Shown in pieces: positions 36,133-45,788 of a DNA stretch of 64,000 nt. Made by a program: the position numbers and the translations under genes. How positions within the stretch are numbered: the first letter of the stretch is position 1; every line of letters begins with the position of its first letter. The DNA comes from Deltaproteobacteria bacterium. GTDB lineage: Bacteria; Desulfobacterota; Desulfobacteria; Desulfobacterales; Desulfatirhabdiaceae. The notes under the pieces are model-generated. The model worked only from the letters and a program-made list of their open reading frames with translations, was not told the DNA's origin and ran no database searches. Where the stretch lies: positions 68,810-132,809 of the forward strand of contig JACRBZ010000078.1 in assembly GCA_016219185.1 (NCBI GenBank), written 5' to 3'.

Positions 36133-37380
36133 TCAAGCATTCATGGAATTTAAAAAGTCCTTATTATTCTTTGTTCCGCTCATTTTTTCAAGTAAAAATT
36201 CAAGGCTGTCCATGGGATTCAAAGAAGACAGCAGTTTTCGCAGAATCCAGACGCGGTTTAATGTCTCGTCATCCAAAAGAAGCTCTTCTTTTCGCGTGCC
36301 GGATTTCTTGATGTCGATTGCCGGAAATACCCGTTTGTCGGCAAGTCTTCGGTCAAGCTGAATTTCCATATTGCCGGTTCCCTTGAATTCTTCAAAAATG
36401 ACTTCATCCATTCGGCTTCCGGTGTCGATCAGGGCCGTGGCAATAATGGTGAGGCTGCCGCCTTCCTCAATGTTACGCGCGGCCCCGAAAAACCGTTTGG
36501 GACGCTGTAGCGCGTTGGAGTCCACGCCGCCGGATAGAATTTTTCCGCTGGGAGGCATCACCGCGTTATAGGCGCGGGCAAGCCGGGTGACACTATCCAA
36601 AAGTATAACCACGTCTTTTTTATGTTCAACCAGCCGCTTGGCTTTTTCGATGACCATTTCCGCCACCTGAACATGGCGTTCCGCCGGCTCGTCGAAGGTA
36701 GAGCTGATGACCTCGGCATTGACCGATCGTTCCATGTCGGTAACTTCTTCAGGCCGTTCATCAATGAGAAGCACAAAGGGAATAACGTCCTTGTGACTGC
36801 CGATAATGCTGTTGGCAATGTTTTGCATCAGCATGGTCTTGCCCGAACGCGGCGGGGATACGATCAGCCCTCTTTGACCAAAACCGATGGGAATCATCAG
36901 GTCCATGATTCGCGTGGAATAATTGTCCGCAGCGCCTTCAATATTCATTTTCCGGTTTGGGTACAAAGGGGTAAGGTTATCAAAGAGAATCTTGTCACGC
37001 GCCACTTCCGGGTCTTCGTAATTGACGGCCTCAACTTTCAGAAGCGCAAAATACCGCTCGGTTTCCTTGGGTTGACGGATTTGTCCGGAGATGGTGTCGC
37101 CGGTTCTCAGGTTGAATCGCCGGATCTGAGAAGGGGAAACGTAAATATCATCCGGCCCTGGAAGATAGTTGTAGTTGGGTGCACGCAAAAAACCAAACCC
37201 ATCCGGAAGGATTTCAAGTGTTCCTTCACCATAGATCTGACCATTTTTTTCAAACTGGGTCTGAAGCAGGGCAAATATGAGTTCCTGTTTTCGCAGGCCG
37301 GCAGCCCCGTGAATGTTATAGTCTTTGGCCATCTGGGCCAATTCGCTGATTCTTTTGTCTTTAAGTTCGGCTATGTTCAT
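36133..37380 (-). CDS. rho: Transcription termination factor Rho
   Basis: 415 residues. The N-terminal RNA-binding fold has LEILPDGFGFLRA; the ATPase has PPRSGKTMLMQNIA (P-loop), VILLDSVTRLARAYN (Walker B) and GSLTIIATALIDTGSRMD. No long insertion is present between the N-terminal and ATPase domains, so it is close to the E. coli form. Ring helicase that ends untranslated transcripts. Confidence 0.97.
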   Translation of the reverse strand: MNIAELKDKRISELAQMAKDYNIHGAAGLRKQELIFALLQTQFEKNGQIYGEGTLEILPDGFGFLRAPNYNYLPGPDDIYVSPSQIRRFNLRTGDTISGQIRQPKETERYFALLKVEAVNYEDPEVARDKILFDNLTPLYPNRKMNIEGAADNYSTRIMDLMIPIGFGQRGLIVSPPRSGKTMLMQNIANSIIGSHKDVIPFVLLIDERPEEVTDMERSVNAEVISSTFDEPAERHVQVAEMVIEKAKRLVEHKKDVVILLDSVTRLARAYNAVMPPSGKILSGGVDSNALQRPKRFFGAARNIEEGGSLTIIATALIDTGSRMDEVIFEEFKGTGNMEIQLDRRLADKRVFPAIDIKKSGTRKEELLLDDETLNRVWILRKLLSSLNPMDSLEFLLEKMSGTKNNKDFLNSMNA

Positions 37381-37901
37381 TAATGCAATACCCCGTTGTT
37401 TTCTTGCCCGCCGGTCATTTCAGTTCCGCTGTGATGAACCGGGGGTTTGAAGTGAAAAATGGTCAAAACTATAGGCTTTCAGAAAATAATTTCAGGAAGG
37501 CAGCAGGGAGGGGATCGTATTATTTTCGTACACCCCGACCGATAACGCACCAAAAGCTTTTTCTGAAAGTCTATATTCACATTCGTGTGCGTCAAGGGAA
37601 AAACGCACGGAAAATATGGGAACGAGAAAAAAGACTTTTTTACCGGATCATCATTTCAGGAGCAGATACACATATAATATGCAACCGGTGATGATTCAGT
37701 GCCTTGCTGGATATGGAGGAATAAAGGAATTTCTGAGATTATATGATTGAAGAATTGGTTTAGGTATTCACTCCAAATGGCGGATTTTATGCCTTTAAAA
37801 TAATCTTTTATATCATGATAATAACGATGTCAAGAAATTTATTGGAAAGTCCTCCGGGCAGATTGCAGACTGAAGGTTTTTACCCTCAGCCTGCCTGATC
37901 C
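37381..37901. other. Upstream region of rho and 3' region of pgi
   Basis: 521 bases, no supported gene. A 102-codon plus-strand frame (37383-37691) is rich in Arg and Ile with no family likeness or ribosome-binding site. The rho promoter must be here. On the pgi side lies the hairpin listed separately. Confidence 0.5.
37865..37894 (-). terminator. Stem-loop after pgi
   Basis: GCAGACTGAAGG and CCCTCAGCCTGC pair over 12 bases in minus-strand RNA when two G-U pairs are allowed; on the plus strand those two positions are A-C mismatches. This asymmetry fits a structure made in the pgi transcript. No T-run follows, so 3'-end protection or Rho-dependent stopping is as likely as intrinsic termination. 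Confidence 0.45.
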
Positions 37902-39518
37902 TTACTCTGAAACCAACATCTCCATATAAAACCGGGTGATGGGATCTATCGAATCCAGCGAATGTGCGCTGTCCTTGTTCCTGGCAGCCATTTCTTTGCG
38001 GATTTCCCCGGCCAGGACTTTTCCCAGCTCTACCCCGAACTGATCAAACGGATTGATGCCCCAGATGAATGCCTCAAAAACGGTTCTGGCTTCGTAAAAC
38101 GACAGGAGTTTACCGATGCTTTCCGGGGAAAGATTCTTTAAAATCAGCGTGGATGACGGACGATTGCCGGGAAAACATCGGGACGGGTCCGCATCCTCTT
38201 TACCGGTGGCAAGGGCCATGGGCTGGGAAAGCAGATTGGCCCAGAGTTCCTGATGATTGGTCACCCCCTTGGACAGGGTCCGGTATTGCGGGAACAGCGG
38301 ATGAATAACGCCGATAAATTCGATCGGAAAAGCCCTTCCCTGATGAGCGAGTTGAAAAAACGAATGCTGAGCATTTGTGCCGGGTTCTCCGAATATGATG
38401 GTTCCGCATGGCTCTTCCATGAAGATACCTTCGGTATTGACCATTTTGCCGTTACTCTCCATATTAAGCTGCTGAACATGCGGCGCCAGTTTGGCCAAAG
38501 GGGCTGAATAGGGGATAATGGCCTGAGCCGGATATTTTAGAAAATTATTGTTCCAGATTGCAATCAGTGCGGCCACAAGCGGCATGTTTTCCTGAACCGG
38601 GGCGTTAAGGGCATGAGAATCCATGGCTTCGGCCCCTTTCAGGAAACGCTCAAATATTTCATACCCTAGATACAGGCTGAGGGGTACCGCGCCGACCGCG
38701 GAGCAGACGCTGTATCTGCCGCCGATGAAATCAAACATGTTAAAGGATTGAAGCACGGGATTGGCGGGATTGTCACCCGGGCTTCCCTTGCCGGTTACCG
38801 TTACAATATGTTTTGAGGGATCAAGCCCTTTTTCAGCCATAAACGCCCGGGCCAAGCCTTCATTGGAAAGAGTTTCCGGCGTTGTATAGCTTTTTGAGAT
38901 GATCAGCCACAGCGTGGCTTCAGGGTCAATATCCCTGACAATGGCCCCAAAATTGTGGATATCTACATTCGACAGATAGTGAAGATCAATGTCTCGGTCC
39001 GCATGCGATTTCAGGGCCGTTGAAACGAATTCCGTTCCCAGATAGGAGCCGCCGATGCCGATAACCACAACATGGCGGAAGCGCTTTCCCGTGGAACCAC
39101 GAATTATTCCGCCATGAACCTGATCGGAAAATGTCTTGATCTGGCGGTTTACCTCCCTGAGTTCGGAAAGGATATCCTTTCCATCAAGATTGATGGAAGT
39201 GCTGGAAAAATCTCGGGTTGCCGTATGAAGCGCAGCCCGGTTTTCCGTCACATTCAGCCTTTCGCCCTTTGTCATGGCGGCAAATTTTTCCAGAGCCCCG
39301 CGGCTTCTGGCGAGCTCAAAAAGAAGCTCCAGGGTGATTGCATCGAGGCGCTGGCGTGAAAAATCAAAAAATATGTTCGCGGCGGTCAGGGAAAATGCGT
39401 TTAAACGGTTGGGCTCGGCGATAAGATGTTTCAGATGGTTTTGGGGCTGATTCATCACCTCTGCCCGAGCCTTGAGCTTTTTCCATGATTCTCCGGTATA
39501 AAGACTTTGTGAAGTCAT
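37902..39518 (-). CDS. pgi: Glucose-6-phosphate isomerase
   Basis: 538 residues. VIGIGGSYLGTEFV and DFIGGRYSVCSAVG are the PGI signatures, and GINPFDQFGVELGK near the C-terminus holds the catalytic Lys region. It interconverts glucose-6- and fructose-6-phosphate. Stand-alone gene; the next upstream gene on the same strand, the nucleotide-sugar epimerase, lies 169 bases away. Confidence 0.96.
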   Translation of the reverse strand: MTSQSLYTGESWKKLKARAEVMNQPQNHLKHLIAEPNRLNAFSLTAANIFFDFSRQRLDAITLELLFELARSRGALEKFAAMTKGERLNVTENRAALHTATRDFSSTSINLDGKDILSELREVNRQIKTFSDQVHGGIIRGSTGKRFRHVVVIGIGGSYLGTEFVSTALKSHADRDIDLHYLSNVDIHNFGAIVRDIDPEATLWLIISKSYTTPETLSNEGLARAFMAEKGLDPSKHIVTVTGKGSPGDNPANPVLQSFNMFDFIGGRYSVCSAVGAVPLSLYLGYEIFERFLKGAEAMDSHALNAPVQENMPLVAALIAIWNNNFLKYPAQAIIPYSAPLAKLAPHVQQLNMESNGKMVNTEGIFMEEPCGTIIFGEPGTNAQHSFFQLAHQGRAFPIEFIGVIHPLFPQYRTLSKGVTNHQELWANLLSQPMALATGKEDADPSRCFPGNRPSSTLILKNLSPESIGKLLSFYEARTVFEAFIWGINPFDQFGVELGKVLAGEIRKEMAARNKDSAHSLDSIDPITRFYMEMLVSE

Positions 39519-39687
39519 TCCGTCTCCTTGTCATTTGCAAAAAACTTGCATTAACGCCGTAATAAAGAAAATACTCTCAAAGCAAACTTGGCCACGGCAT
39601 GTCGGCTATTCCCAAGTATCTTCATGGAAAATGAGAACTCCTCCCCTGGCCCCCCTTTTTAAAGGGTGGATCGTTTTGCGCTAAAGT

Positions 39688-40716
39688 TTACGACTTTGAA
39701 TAATACTCCCTGTACCAGGTAACGAACCTTTCGATTCCGGTTTCAAGGGGAGTCTGGGGTGTAAAACCGGTATCCGCAACCAGATCGTCGATATCGGCGT
39801 ATGTGGACACCACGTCTCCGGGCTGAAGATCCAGATAGGTTTTGCGGGCGGTCTTCCCGAGATTTTTTTCAATGATTTCGATAAAGGTTGATAATTCCAC
39901 AGGGTTGTTGTTGCCGATGTTATAGATTCTGTAGGGAGCATAGGATGTCCCGGGATCCGGGCGATTCCCGGTCCAGGAAGGATTGGGCTGGGGCAATTTC
40001 CCCATGATCCGGAAGACGCCCTCGATGATATCGTCAATATAGGTAAAATCCCGCTTCATTTTGCCGTGATTAAAGACCTGTATGGGGTTGCCATCCAGAA
40101 TCGCCCGGACAAACAGAAATAAGGCCATGTCGGGTCTTCCCCAGGGACCATAGACCGTGAAAAACCTCAGCCCCGTGCAGTGCATGTTGTAAAGGTGGCT
40201 GTAAGCGTGCGCCATCAGCTCATTGGCCTTTTTTGTGGCGGCATAAAGCGATACCGGATGGTCCACGTTGTGATGCACGGAAAACGGCATCAGCGTGTTT
40301 GCCCCGTATACGGAACTGGAAGAGGCAAACACGAGATGTTTCACCTGATTATGCCGGCAGCATTCCAGAACATTGACAAATCCGACGATATTGGAATCCA
40401 CATACGCATGGGGATTGATCAGGGAATACCGGACACCAGCCTGGGCCGCCAGGTTCACCACCACGTCAAAGGGCTGGTGTTTCTCGAAAACAGATTCCAT
40501 CCCGGATCGATCCGAAAGGTCATTCTGATGAAACGAAAATTTGTCAAATTCAAGCAGTTGATCCAGCCTGGACTGCTTGAGGCCGACATCATAATAGGGA
40601 TTCAAATTGTCGATACCCGCAACCCGGCAACCCATTTTCAGGAGCCGAAGAGAGAGGTGATAACCGATGAAACCGGCAGCGCCGGTGACCAGAACATTTT
40701 GAAAATTCAAATTCAT
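39688..40716 (-). CDS. UDP-glucuronate 4-epimerase-like (CapI family)
   Basis: 342 residues of the extended SDR fold. The NAD-binding motif GAAGFIG (12-18), SSSSVYGAN, and the catalytic Y-x3-K in SLYAATKKANE are intact. RFFTVYGPWGRPDMALFLF is characteristic of UDP-glucuronate 4-epimerases rather than GalE. The product UDP-galacturonate would feed capsule or LPS. Start ATG 40716 follows AAGGGACAG. It follows ugpE on the same strand by 137 bases, not obviously in one operon with it. Confidence 0.9.
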   Translation of the reverse strand: MNLNFQNVLVTGAAGFIGYHLSLRLLKMGCRVAGIDNLNPYYDVGLKQSRLDQLLEFDKFSFHQNDLSDRSGMESVFEKHQPFDVVVNLAAQAGVRYSLINPHAYVDSNIVGFVNVLECCRHNQVKHLVFASSSSVYGANTLMPFSVHHNVDHPVSLYAATKKANELMAHAYSHLYNMHCTGLRFFTVYGPWGRPDMALFLFVRAILDGNPIQVFNHGKMKRDFTYIDDIIEGVFRIMGKLPQPNPSWTGNRPDPGTSYAPYRIYNIGNNNPVELSTFIEIIEKNLGKTARKTYLDLQPGDVVSTYADIDDLVADTGFTPQTPLETGIERFVTWYREYYSKS

Positions 40717-40853
40717 ATCTGTCCCTTAATGCGTATCATCCAGTAGCACTTAAAACACTATTTTGCGAAGATACTTTTTGAACCGCGAATAAGCGCGAAT
40801 AAAAAAACTTGCCCCCCAAGCTCAAGATTGATGATAGAGCGAGGGCTTTACAT

Positions 40854-41774
40854 TCACTTTTCGGTATCCACCAGCCCTTTGACAAACCACCGCTGCATGA
40901 AAAGCACGACCAGAACCGGTGGCAGCATGACCAGAAGGGCTCCGGCCAATGCCACGTTCCAGGTGGGAAGGTCATCCATCTGGGGGATCAGGCGTTTCAA
41001 TCCGATAACGGCGGTCGACATCTTCGGGTTTGTGGTGATCAGCAGGGGCCAAAGATACTGGTTCCAGCCGTAAACAAAATCAATGACGATCAAGGCGGCA
41101 ATATTGGTTTTGGAAAGTGGAAGCAGAATTTTCGTAAAGAACTTCATGGGCGAGGCCCCGTCGATTTTGGCAGCCTCGCAGAGTTCTTCTGGAACCGTCA
41201 GGTAAAACTGACGGAACAGAAACGTCGCGGTAGCGGAGGCGACCAGGGGAAGAATGAGGCCGGCATAGCTGTCCAGAAGGCTGAACTCTATGGAGATGTG
41301 AAAACGGCTGCCCGTGAAAAATCCGATGAGCGTATCCACATGAAAAACCTCCAGGATCCGCTGAATCGGGCCAAAAATATTGGCGGTCACCTCGTAAGTG
41401 GGCAGGATCCGGACTTCCACCGGCAGCATCAGGGTGCAGAAAACCGACACAAATGCGATCTTTCTGAAGCGAAAATCAAAATAAACAATGGCAAAAGCCG
41501 CCAGCATGGAAACGGATATTTTCCCGACGGTAATCCCCGCCGCCATGATAAAGGAATTCCACATCTGGATGCCCAGGTTGCCTTTGATCCATGCGGTTTT
41601 CAGATTGACCAGAAGCTGATCGCCGGGGATCAGGGGCATGGGGATTCTGGACACTTCTTCAAGCGGGAGCGTTGCCGCAACAATGGTGTAGAAAATGGGA
41701 AATCCGACAATGCCGATTCCCAGAATCAGCAAGGTATAGGTTAATAAATCCAGCCAGGGCGTTTTTTCAACCAT
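40854..41774 (-). CDS. ugpE: UgpE-like ABC importer permease
   Basis: 306 residues with about six membrane helices. The EAA loop reads EAAKIDGASPMKFFTKILLPLSK, the contact site for the ATPase. It best resembles UgpE, the sn-glycerol-3-phosphate permease, in the sugar (CUT1) family. It begins 5 bases after ugpA, so both are co-translated. Substrate could be glycerol-3-phosphate, its diesters, or a sugar; sequence alone cannot decide. Confidence 0.85.
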   Translation of the reverse strand: MVEKTPWLDLLTYTLLILGIGIVGFPIFYTIVAATLPLEEVSRIPMPLIPGDQLLVNLKTAWIKGNLGIQMWNSFIMAAGITVGKISVSMLAAFAIVYFDFRFRKIAFVSVFCTLMLPVEVRILPTYEVTANIFGPIQRILEVFHVDTLIGFFTGSRFHISIEFSLLDSYAGLILPLVASATATFLFRQFYLTVPEELCEAAKIDGASPMKFFTKILLPLSKTNIAALIVIDFVYGWNQYLWPLLITTNPKMSTAVIGLKRLIPQMDDLPTWNVALAGALLVMLPPVLVVLFMQRWFVKGLVDTEK

Positions 41775-41779
41775 TGCGA

Positions 41780-42670
41780 TTATCCCGTGTACTGCACCTT
41801 TTTTTCAACATATTTGAACTGCAGAACTGTCAGGACAACAATCACGATCATCAGCACAACCGACTGGGCTGCGGACGACCCCAGATCCAGCCCCACAAAG
41901 CCATCCTTATAGACTTTATAGACCATGGTCATGGTAGCGCCGCCCGGGCCTCCCTGGGTGACCGTGTGGATGATGCCGAAGGTCTCGAAAAATGCATATA
42001 CCACGTTCATGACCAGCAGAAAAAACAGGGTAGGGGACAGCAGGGGAAAGGTAATGACCCAGAACCGCCGAAGGGGGCTGGCGCCGTCAATGGCGGCGGC
42101 CTCGATCAGGGATTTGGGAATGGACTGAAGCCCTGCGATGAAAAAAACAAAATTATAGCTGATCTGCTTCCAGGCGCTGGCAATAACCACCAGAAACAGC
42201 GCATCGGTTCCGTCCAGTATCGGATTCCAGTGAATGCCGAACCAGCGCATGACCGAATAGGATATCACTCCGAAAGAAGGATGAAACAAAAACAGCCACA
42301 CAATGCCGGAGATGGCGGGGGCAATGGCATATGGCCAGATCAGGAACGTGCGGATAATTGCCTTGGCCTTTAATGCCCGGTTGGCCATGGCAGCCACCAG
42401 GAGTCCCATTGAAATCGACAGAAGGGCGGTTGAAAAACTGAAAAAAAATGTAATGCCAATGGATTTCCAATAAAGATGATCTTTAAACAGCCGGCTGAAG
42501 TTGTCCAGCCATACGAACTGGGTTTTTACGCCAAAAGGATCGCTTAGCATAAAGGACTGGAAAAGCGCCTGAGCTGCCGGCCAGTAGAAAAATGTCAAAA
42601 TGACAAGGGTCTGAGGCAGAATCAGCAGGTAAGGCAGGTATTTGCTGGAAAAAAAAGAGCGTTTCAGCAT
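41780..42670 (-). CDS. ugpA: UgpA-like ABC importer permease
   Basis: 296 residues, six membrane helices, EAA loop EAAAIDGASPLRRFWVITFPLLSP. The N-terminal helix LPYLLILPQTLVILTFFYWPA is typical of UgpA/MalF-type partners without MalF's extra periplasmic loop. Pairs with UgpE to form the channel. A strong hairpin lies between ugpB and this gene, likely lowering its expression relative to the binding protein. Confidence 0.86.
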   Translation of the reverse strand: MLKRSFFSSKYLPYLLILPQTLVILTFFYWPAAQALFQSFMLSDPFGVKTQFVWLDNFSRLFKDHLYWKSIGITFFFSFSTALLSISMGLLVAAMANRALKAKAIIRTFLIWPYAIAPAISGIVWLFLFHPSFGVISYSVMRWFGIHWNPILDGTDALFLVVIASAWKQISYNFVFFIAGLQSIPKSLIEAAAIDGASPLRRFWVITFPLLSPTLFFLLVMNVVYAFFETFGIIHTVTQGGPGGATMTMVYKVYKDGFVGLDLGSSAAQSVVLMIVIVVLTVLQFKYVEKKVQYTG

Positions 42671-42729
42671 GGATGAGCGCGGTTGCCTTTATTGGGGTCA
42701 GTGTTCGGGCCGGGATTTGACAGGCAGGA

Positions 42730-42766
42730 GACTGAAGGCATTTGATGGTTCGAATGCCCTTCAGTC
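42730..42766 (-). promoter_or_regulatory. Intercistronic stem-loop between ugpB and ugpA
   Basis: GACTGAAGGCATT (42730-42742) pairs with AATGCCCTTCAGTC (42753-42766), 13 pairs with one bulged base. It lies in the 118-base gap after ugpB. Stem-loops in this position stabilise the binding-protein mRNA and reduce read-through to the permeases, as known in the maltose operon. Here that role is inferred. Confidence 0.55.
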
Positions 42767-42788
42767 TTCAGCCTTAACCCTCTCTGAG

Positions 42789-44102
42789 TTATTTGCTGCG
42801 TTTTTCAAACTGGCGCAGGATCTCGTTGCTTCTGCTGACCGCGTCGTCCAGTGCCTGTTTGGCGGTTTTTTTGCCCTGCCAGAGCATTTCCAGCTCTTCG
42901 TTCATGACATCGCGTATCTGGGGAAAGCTTCCCAGCCGGATTCCCCGTGAATTCACGGTCGGGTCCTTGCGGGTCATCTGAAGAATTCCCACTTCCTGAA
43001 GGGGTTCCTGCTGGTAATAACCGTCGGCCTTCAGTTTGTTGTATGCCTGCAGGGTGATGGGAAAATAACCGGTTTCCTTGTGCCAGAGAATCTGCATATC
43101 CTCGTTTGCCAGAAAAGCCAGAAAATCCGCCACTCCCTGATATTCTTCCTTGGGATGGCCTTTTAAAACCCACAGGGATGCCCCGCCGATGATGCTGTTC
43201 TGGGGCTCTTTCATGGAGGCTTCAACCGGAAGCGGGGCCGCGCCCCAGTCAAATTTGATGTTTTTCTTCAAGGCTCCGATGGCGCTGATGCTGTCCATCA
43301 AAATGGCGCATTTGCCGGAGATAAATGCTGCTTCCGGGCCTTTATATTCCCTTTCCTCATAGGTAAATCGCTTGTCGTTCATCCATGACTTCAGCCGTTC
43401 CATGTGTTTCACCACCATGGGGTTGTTGATGGTCAGCTCGGTGTCCAGTCCGTCAAAACCGTTGGATTTGGTGGAAAGCGGAATGTTCTGGATGGCGCTG
43501 TAGTTTTCAATCATTACCCAGGTCTGCCAGGCAACCGTCATTCCGTATTCGGCGCCGGATGCCACCAGCTTTGCGGTGTCTTCGCCCATCTCATCCCAGG
43601 TTCTTGGGGGACCGGTGAGCCCGGCCTTCTTGAAAAGATCTTTGTTATAATACATGATCGGAGTCGATGAGTTAAACGGCATGGACTGTAATTCGCCGTT
43701 TGACGAGACATAATACGAGAGAACCGGCTGAAGATAGGATTTCCAGTCGATGTTGTGACCCGTATCCTTCATGAGATTGAACACCGGGTAAATGGCGTTT
43801 GAAAGCATCATGGTCTGGGTGCCGACTTCATAGACCTGAAGAATATGCGGCTGTTTATTGGATCGGAATGCGGCGATGCCGGCATTCATGGTTTCGTCGT
43901 AAGATCCTTTTTCGGAGGCAATGACCTGATACTGGGTCTGAGATTTGTTGTAAGCATCCACCATCTTGTTCAGCGTGTCTGCCCGGGGGCCCCTTTGGGC
44001 ATGCCAGAACTGAATCTCAATGGGTTTGGCCATTACATTCGATGCCAGAAAAAGCGTCAGAATCCCCAGTGCCAGGACAACTGTAAACTGTCTTAGTTTC
44101 AT
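42789..44102 (-). CDS. ugpB: UgpB-like periplasmic binding protein
   Basis: 437 residues. Residues 1-25 are a signal peptide (MKLRQF, hydrophobic core, cut after VMA). The mature protein starts KPIEIQFWHAQRGPRADTLN, very like UgpB, and continues with the SGVDTPIMYYNKDLFKKAG-type segment (here FNSSTPIMYYNKDLFKKAG). It binds the substrate in the periplasm and hands it to UgpAE. Start ATG 44102 has GGAGGG upstream. First gene of the ugpBAE set. Confidence 0.9.
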   Translation of the reverse strand: MKLRQFTVVLALGILTLFLASNVMAKPIEIQFWHAQRGPRADTLNKMVDAYNKSQTQYQVIASEKGSYDETMNAGIAAFRSNKQPHILQVYEVGTQTMMLSNAIYPVFNLMKDTGHNIDWKSYLQPVLSYYVSSNGELQSMPFNSSTPIMYYNKDLFKKAGLTGPPRTWDEMGEDTAKLVASGAEYGMTVAWQTWVMIENYSAIQNIPLSTKSNGFDGLDTELTINNPMVVKHMERLKSWMNDKRFTYEEREYKGPEAAFISGKCAILMDSISAIGALKKNIKFDWGAAPLPVEASMKEPQNSIIGGASLWVLKGHPKEEYQGVADFLAFLANEDMQILWHKETGYFPITLQAYNKLKADGYYQQEPLQEVGILQMTRKDPTVNSRGIRLGSFPQIRDVMNEELEMLWQGKKTAKQALDDAVSRSNEILRQFEKRSK

Positions 44103-44365
44103 TTCGGCCCTCCTTTAAATTAAGTGATTTGGATAGATCAATCGACTGTGAATAATATCATGGATGCGCCATAAAACGGTGATTGCTTAACACTATGGCC
44201 TATAACGACAATATCCATTTGAGTCAAGATGAAATCTCGGCGGCTTTTGCCATGCAGAGGAGGATGGCGCATCTTCGGCGGTTCATAAAGAATGCTTGAC
44301 TTGAACCCTGAAAACATGGTTTTACACCCTTTGTTATCATTTATATCCAACGAATAGGACCGATC

Positions 44366-45472
44366 ATGGCAAACGTTATCCTGGAACAGGTGGTTAAACA
44401 GTTCGGAAAGGTTGAAGTCGTTCATGGCGTATCCCTTTGTATCGAGAGCCGGGAATTCATCGTTCTGGTGGGCCCTTCGGGGTGCGGGAAATCCACCATT
44501 CTGCGGATGGTTGCGGGTCTTGAGAAAATCACCGCTGGTGTGATCCGTATCGGTGATCGCGTGGTCAATGACATTGCGCCAAAGGACAGGGATATCGCGA
44601 TGGTTTTTCAGAATTATGCCCTGTATCCGCACATGAACGTGATGGATAACATGTCTTTTGGATTAAAGCTCAAGAAAACGCCGCATGATGAGATTAAATC
44701 CCGGGTCCGGGAAGCCGCGGAAATTCTGGGTCTTGAACAGTTGTTGCTAAGAAAGCCTTTTGAGCTTTCCGGCGGTCAGCGTCAGCGGGTGGCAATGGGA
44801 AGGGCCATAGTGCGAAAGCCTTCGGTGTTTTTGTTCGATGAGCCGCTTTCCAATCTGGATGCCAAACTGCGGACCCAGATGCGTGCGGAGATCAAACGAC
44901 TGCATCACAGGGTTCAGTCCACCGTCATTTATGTCACCCATGACCAGGTGGAAGCCATGACCCTTGCGGATCGCATCGTGGTGCTTCGTGACGGTTATAT
45001 CGAACAGGTCGGAAAACCCATTGACCTTTTTCAGAATCCGGTGAACACGTTTGTGGCAGGCTTTATCGGAAGCCCGCCAATGAATCTGGTTCCAGCCCGA
45101 ATGGTCAAAAACAACACGGGATGGCATTTGGACTTCAGCGGGAAATTTCAGGTCCCCGTCCCGGACAAGCCGCTGCTTTCGGGAAATGCGTTTCAGGAAG
45201 GGCAACCGGTTATCGTGGGACTCCGCACGGAAGATCTGATGGTGGCGGACTGCGCGGGTCCGTTTCCGGAAACCTGGAAGATCGATGGTGTCGTGGATGT
45301 GGTCGAGCCTCTGGGAAATGAGTCCCATGTTCACATCCGCTTTGATGGCGCATCGTTTATCGCCCGGTGTGACGGGAAAAATATGATCCGTCTGGACGAT
45401 CGGGTCCGGGTTGTCCTGAACCTCAATCAGATGCACATCTTTGATGCGGCCACGACGCTGGCCATCTACTAA
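44366..45472 (+). CDS. ugpC: UgpC-like ABC importer ATPase
   Basis: 368 residues. Walker A GPSGCGKST (36-44), signature LSGGQRQR, Walker B VFLFDEPLSNLDAKLR and the switch His in THDQVEAMTLADR are intact. A C-terminal TOBE/MOI-like regulatory domain (~240-365) marks it as MalK/UgpC type. It lies on the opposite strand from ugpBAE, 263 bases away across a divergent intergenic region, instead of inside the operon as in E. coli. It ends at a strong terminator. Confidence 0.92.
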   Translation: MANVILEQVVKQFGKVEVVHGVSLCIESREFIVLVGPSGCGKSTILRMVAGLEKITAGVIRIGDRVVNDIAPKDRDIAMVFQNYALYPHMNVMDNMSFGLKLKKTPHDEIKSRVREAAEILGLEQLLLRKPFELSGGQRQRVAMGRAIVRKPSVFLFDEPLSNLDAKLRTQMRAEIKRLHHRVQSTVIYVTHDQVEAMTLADRIVVLRDGYIEQVGKPIDLFQNPVNTFVAGFIGSPPMNLVPARMVKNNTGWHLDFSGKFQVPVPDKPLLSGNAFQEGQPVIVGLRTEDLMVADCAGPFPETWKIDGVVDVVEPLGNESHVHIRFDGASFIARCDGKNMIRLDDRVRVVLNLNQMHIFDAATTLAIY

Positions 45473-45510
45473 GAGACTGGGAAGATTCAAATATTCCGTT
45501 TGCAAGAGCC

Positions 45511-45546
45511 AGACCGACGCGGTTTTCAAAACCGCGTCGGTCTTTT
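45511..45546 (+). terminator. Strong intrinsic terminator after ugpC
   Basis: AGACCGACGCGGTTTT and AAAACCGCGTCGGTCT are perfect complements over 16 bases with one central C, and TTTT follows. It lies 38 bases past the ugpC stop. Confidence 0.85.
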
Positions 45547-45576
45547 GAGATGGGCGCAAACGGTATTCCGGAAACT

Positions 45577-45724
45577 GGGGTATCGGGTTGACTCAAGTAT
45601 TTAAAATCTATTTTACTGATTATAAAGACTTTTTACCAAATCGACTTTTTATTTATAAAAAAGACCATAAATAGTAAGAATTCAGTGTGTTAGAAACATA
45701 CAAGTTGAGTCAACCCGATACCCC
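45577..45724. mobile_element. 148-bp MITE-like element with 20-bp terminal inverted repeats
   Basis: The left end GGGGTATCGGGTTGACTCAA (45577-45596) is the exact complement of the right end TTGAGTCAACCCGATACCCC (45705-45724). The ~108 bases between are very AT-rich and without a gene. The 12-base direct repeat GTATTCCGGAAA is found on both sides (45563-45574 and 45725-45736), two bases from the left end and touching the right. This is the layout of a non-autonomous transposon moved by a transposase supplied elsewhere, inserted in the non-coding gap between ugpC's terminator and the HD-GYP gene. No transposase gene is in the window. Confidence 0.65.
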
Positions 45725-45788
45725 GTATTCCGGAAATGCGGATCAGGACCGGCCATTGCCATGGCTTATGACGCCGTTTCTTCTCTTA

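Noticed and set aside
37383..37691. 102-codon plus-strand frame upstream of rho
   Set aside because: No ribosome-binding site, no homology features, biased composition.
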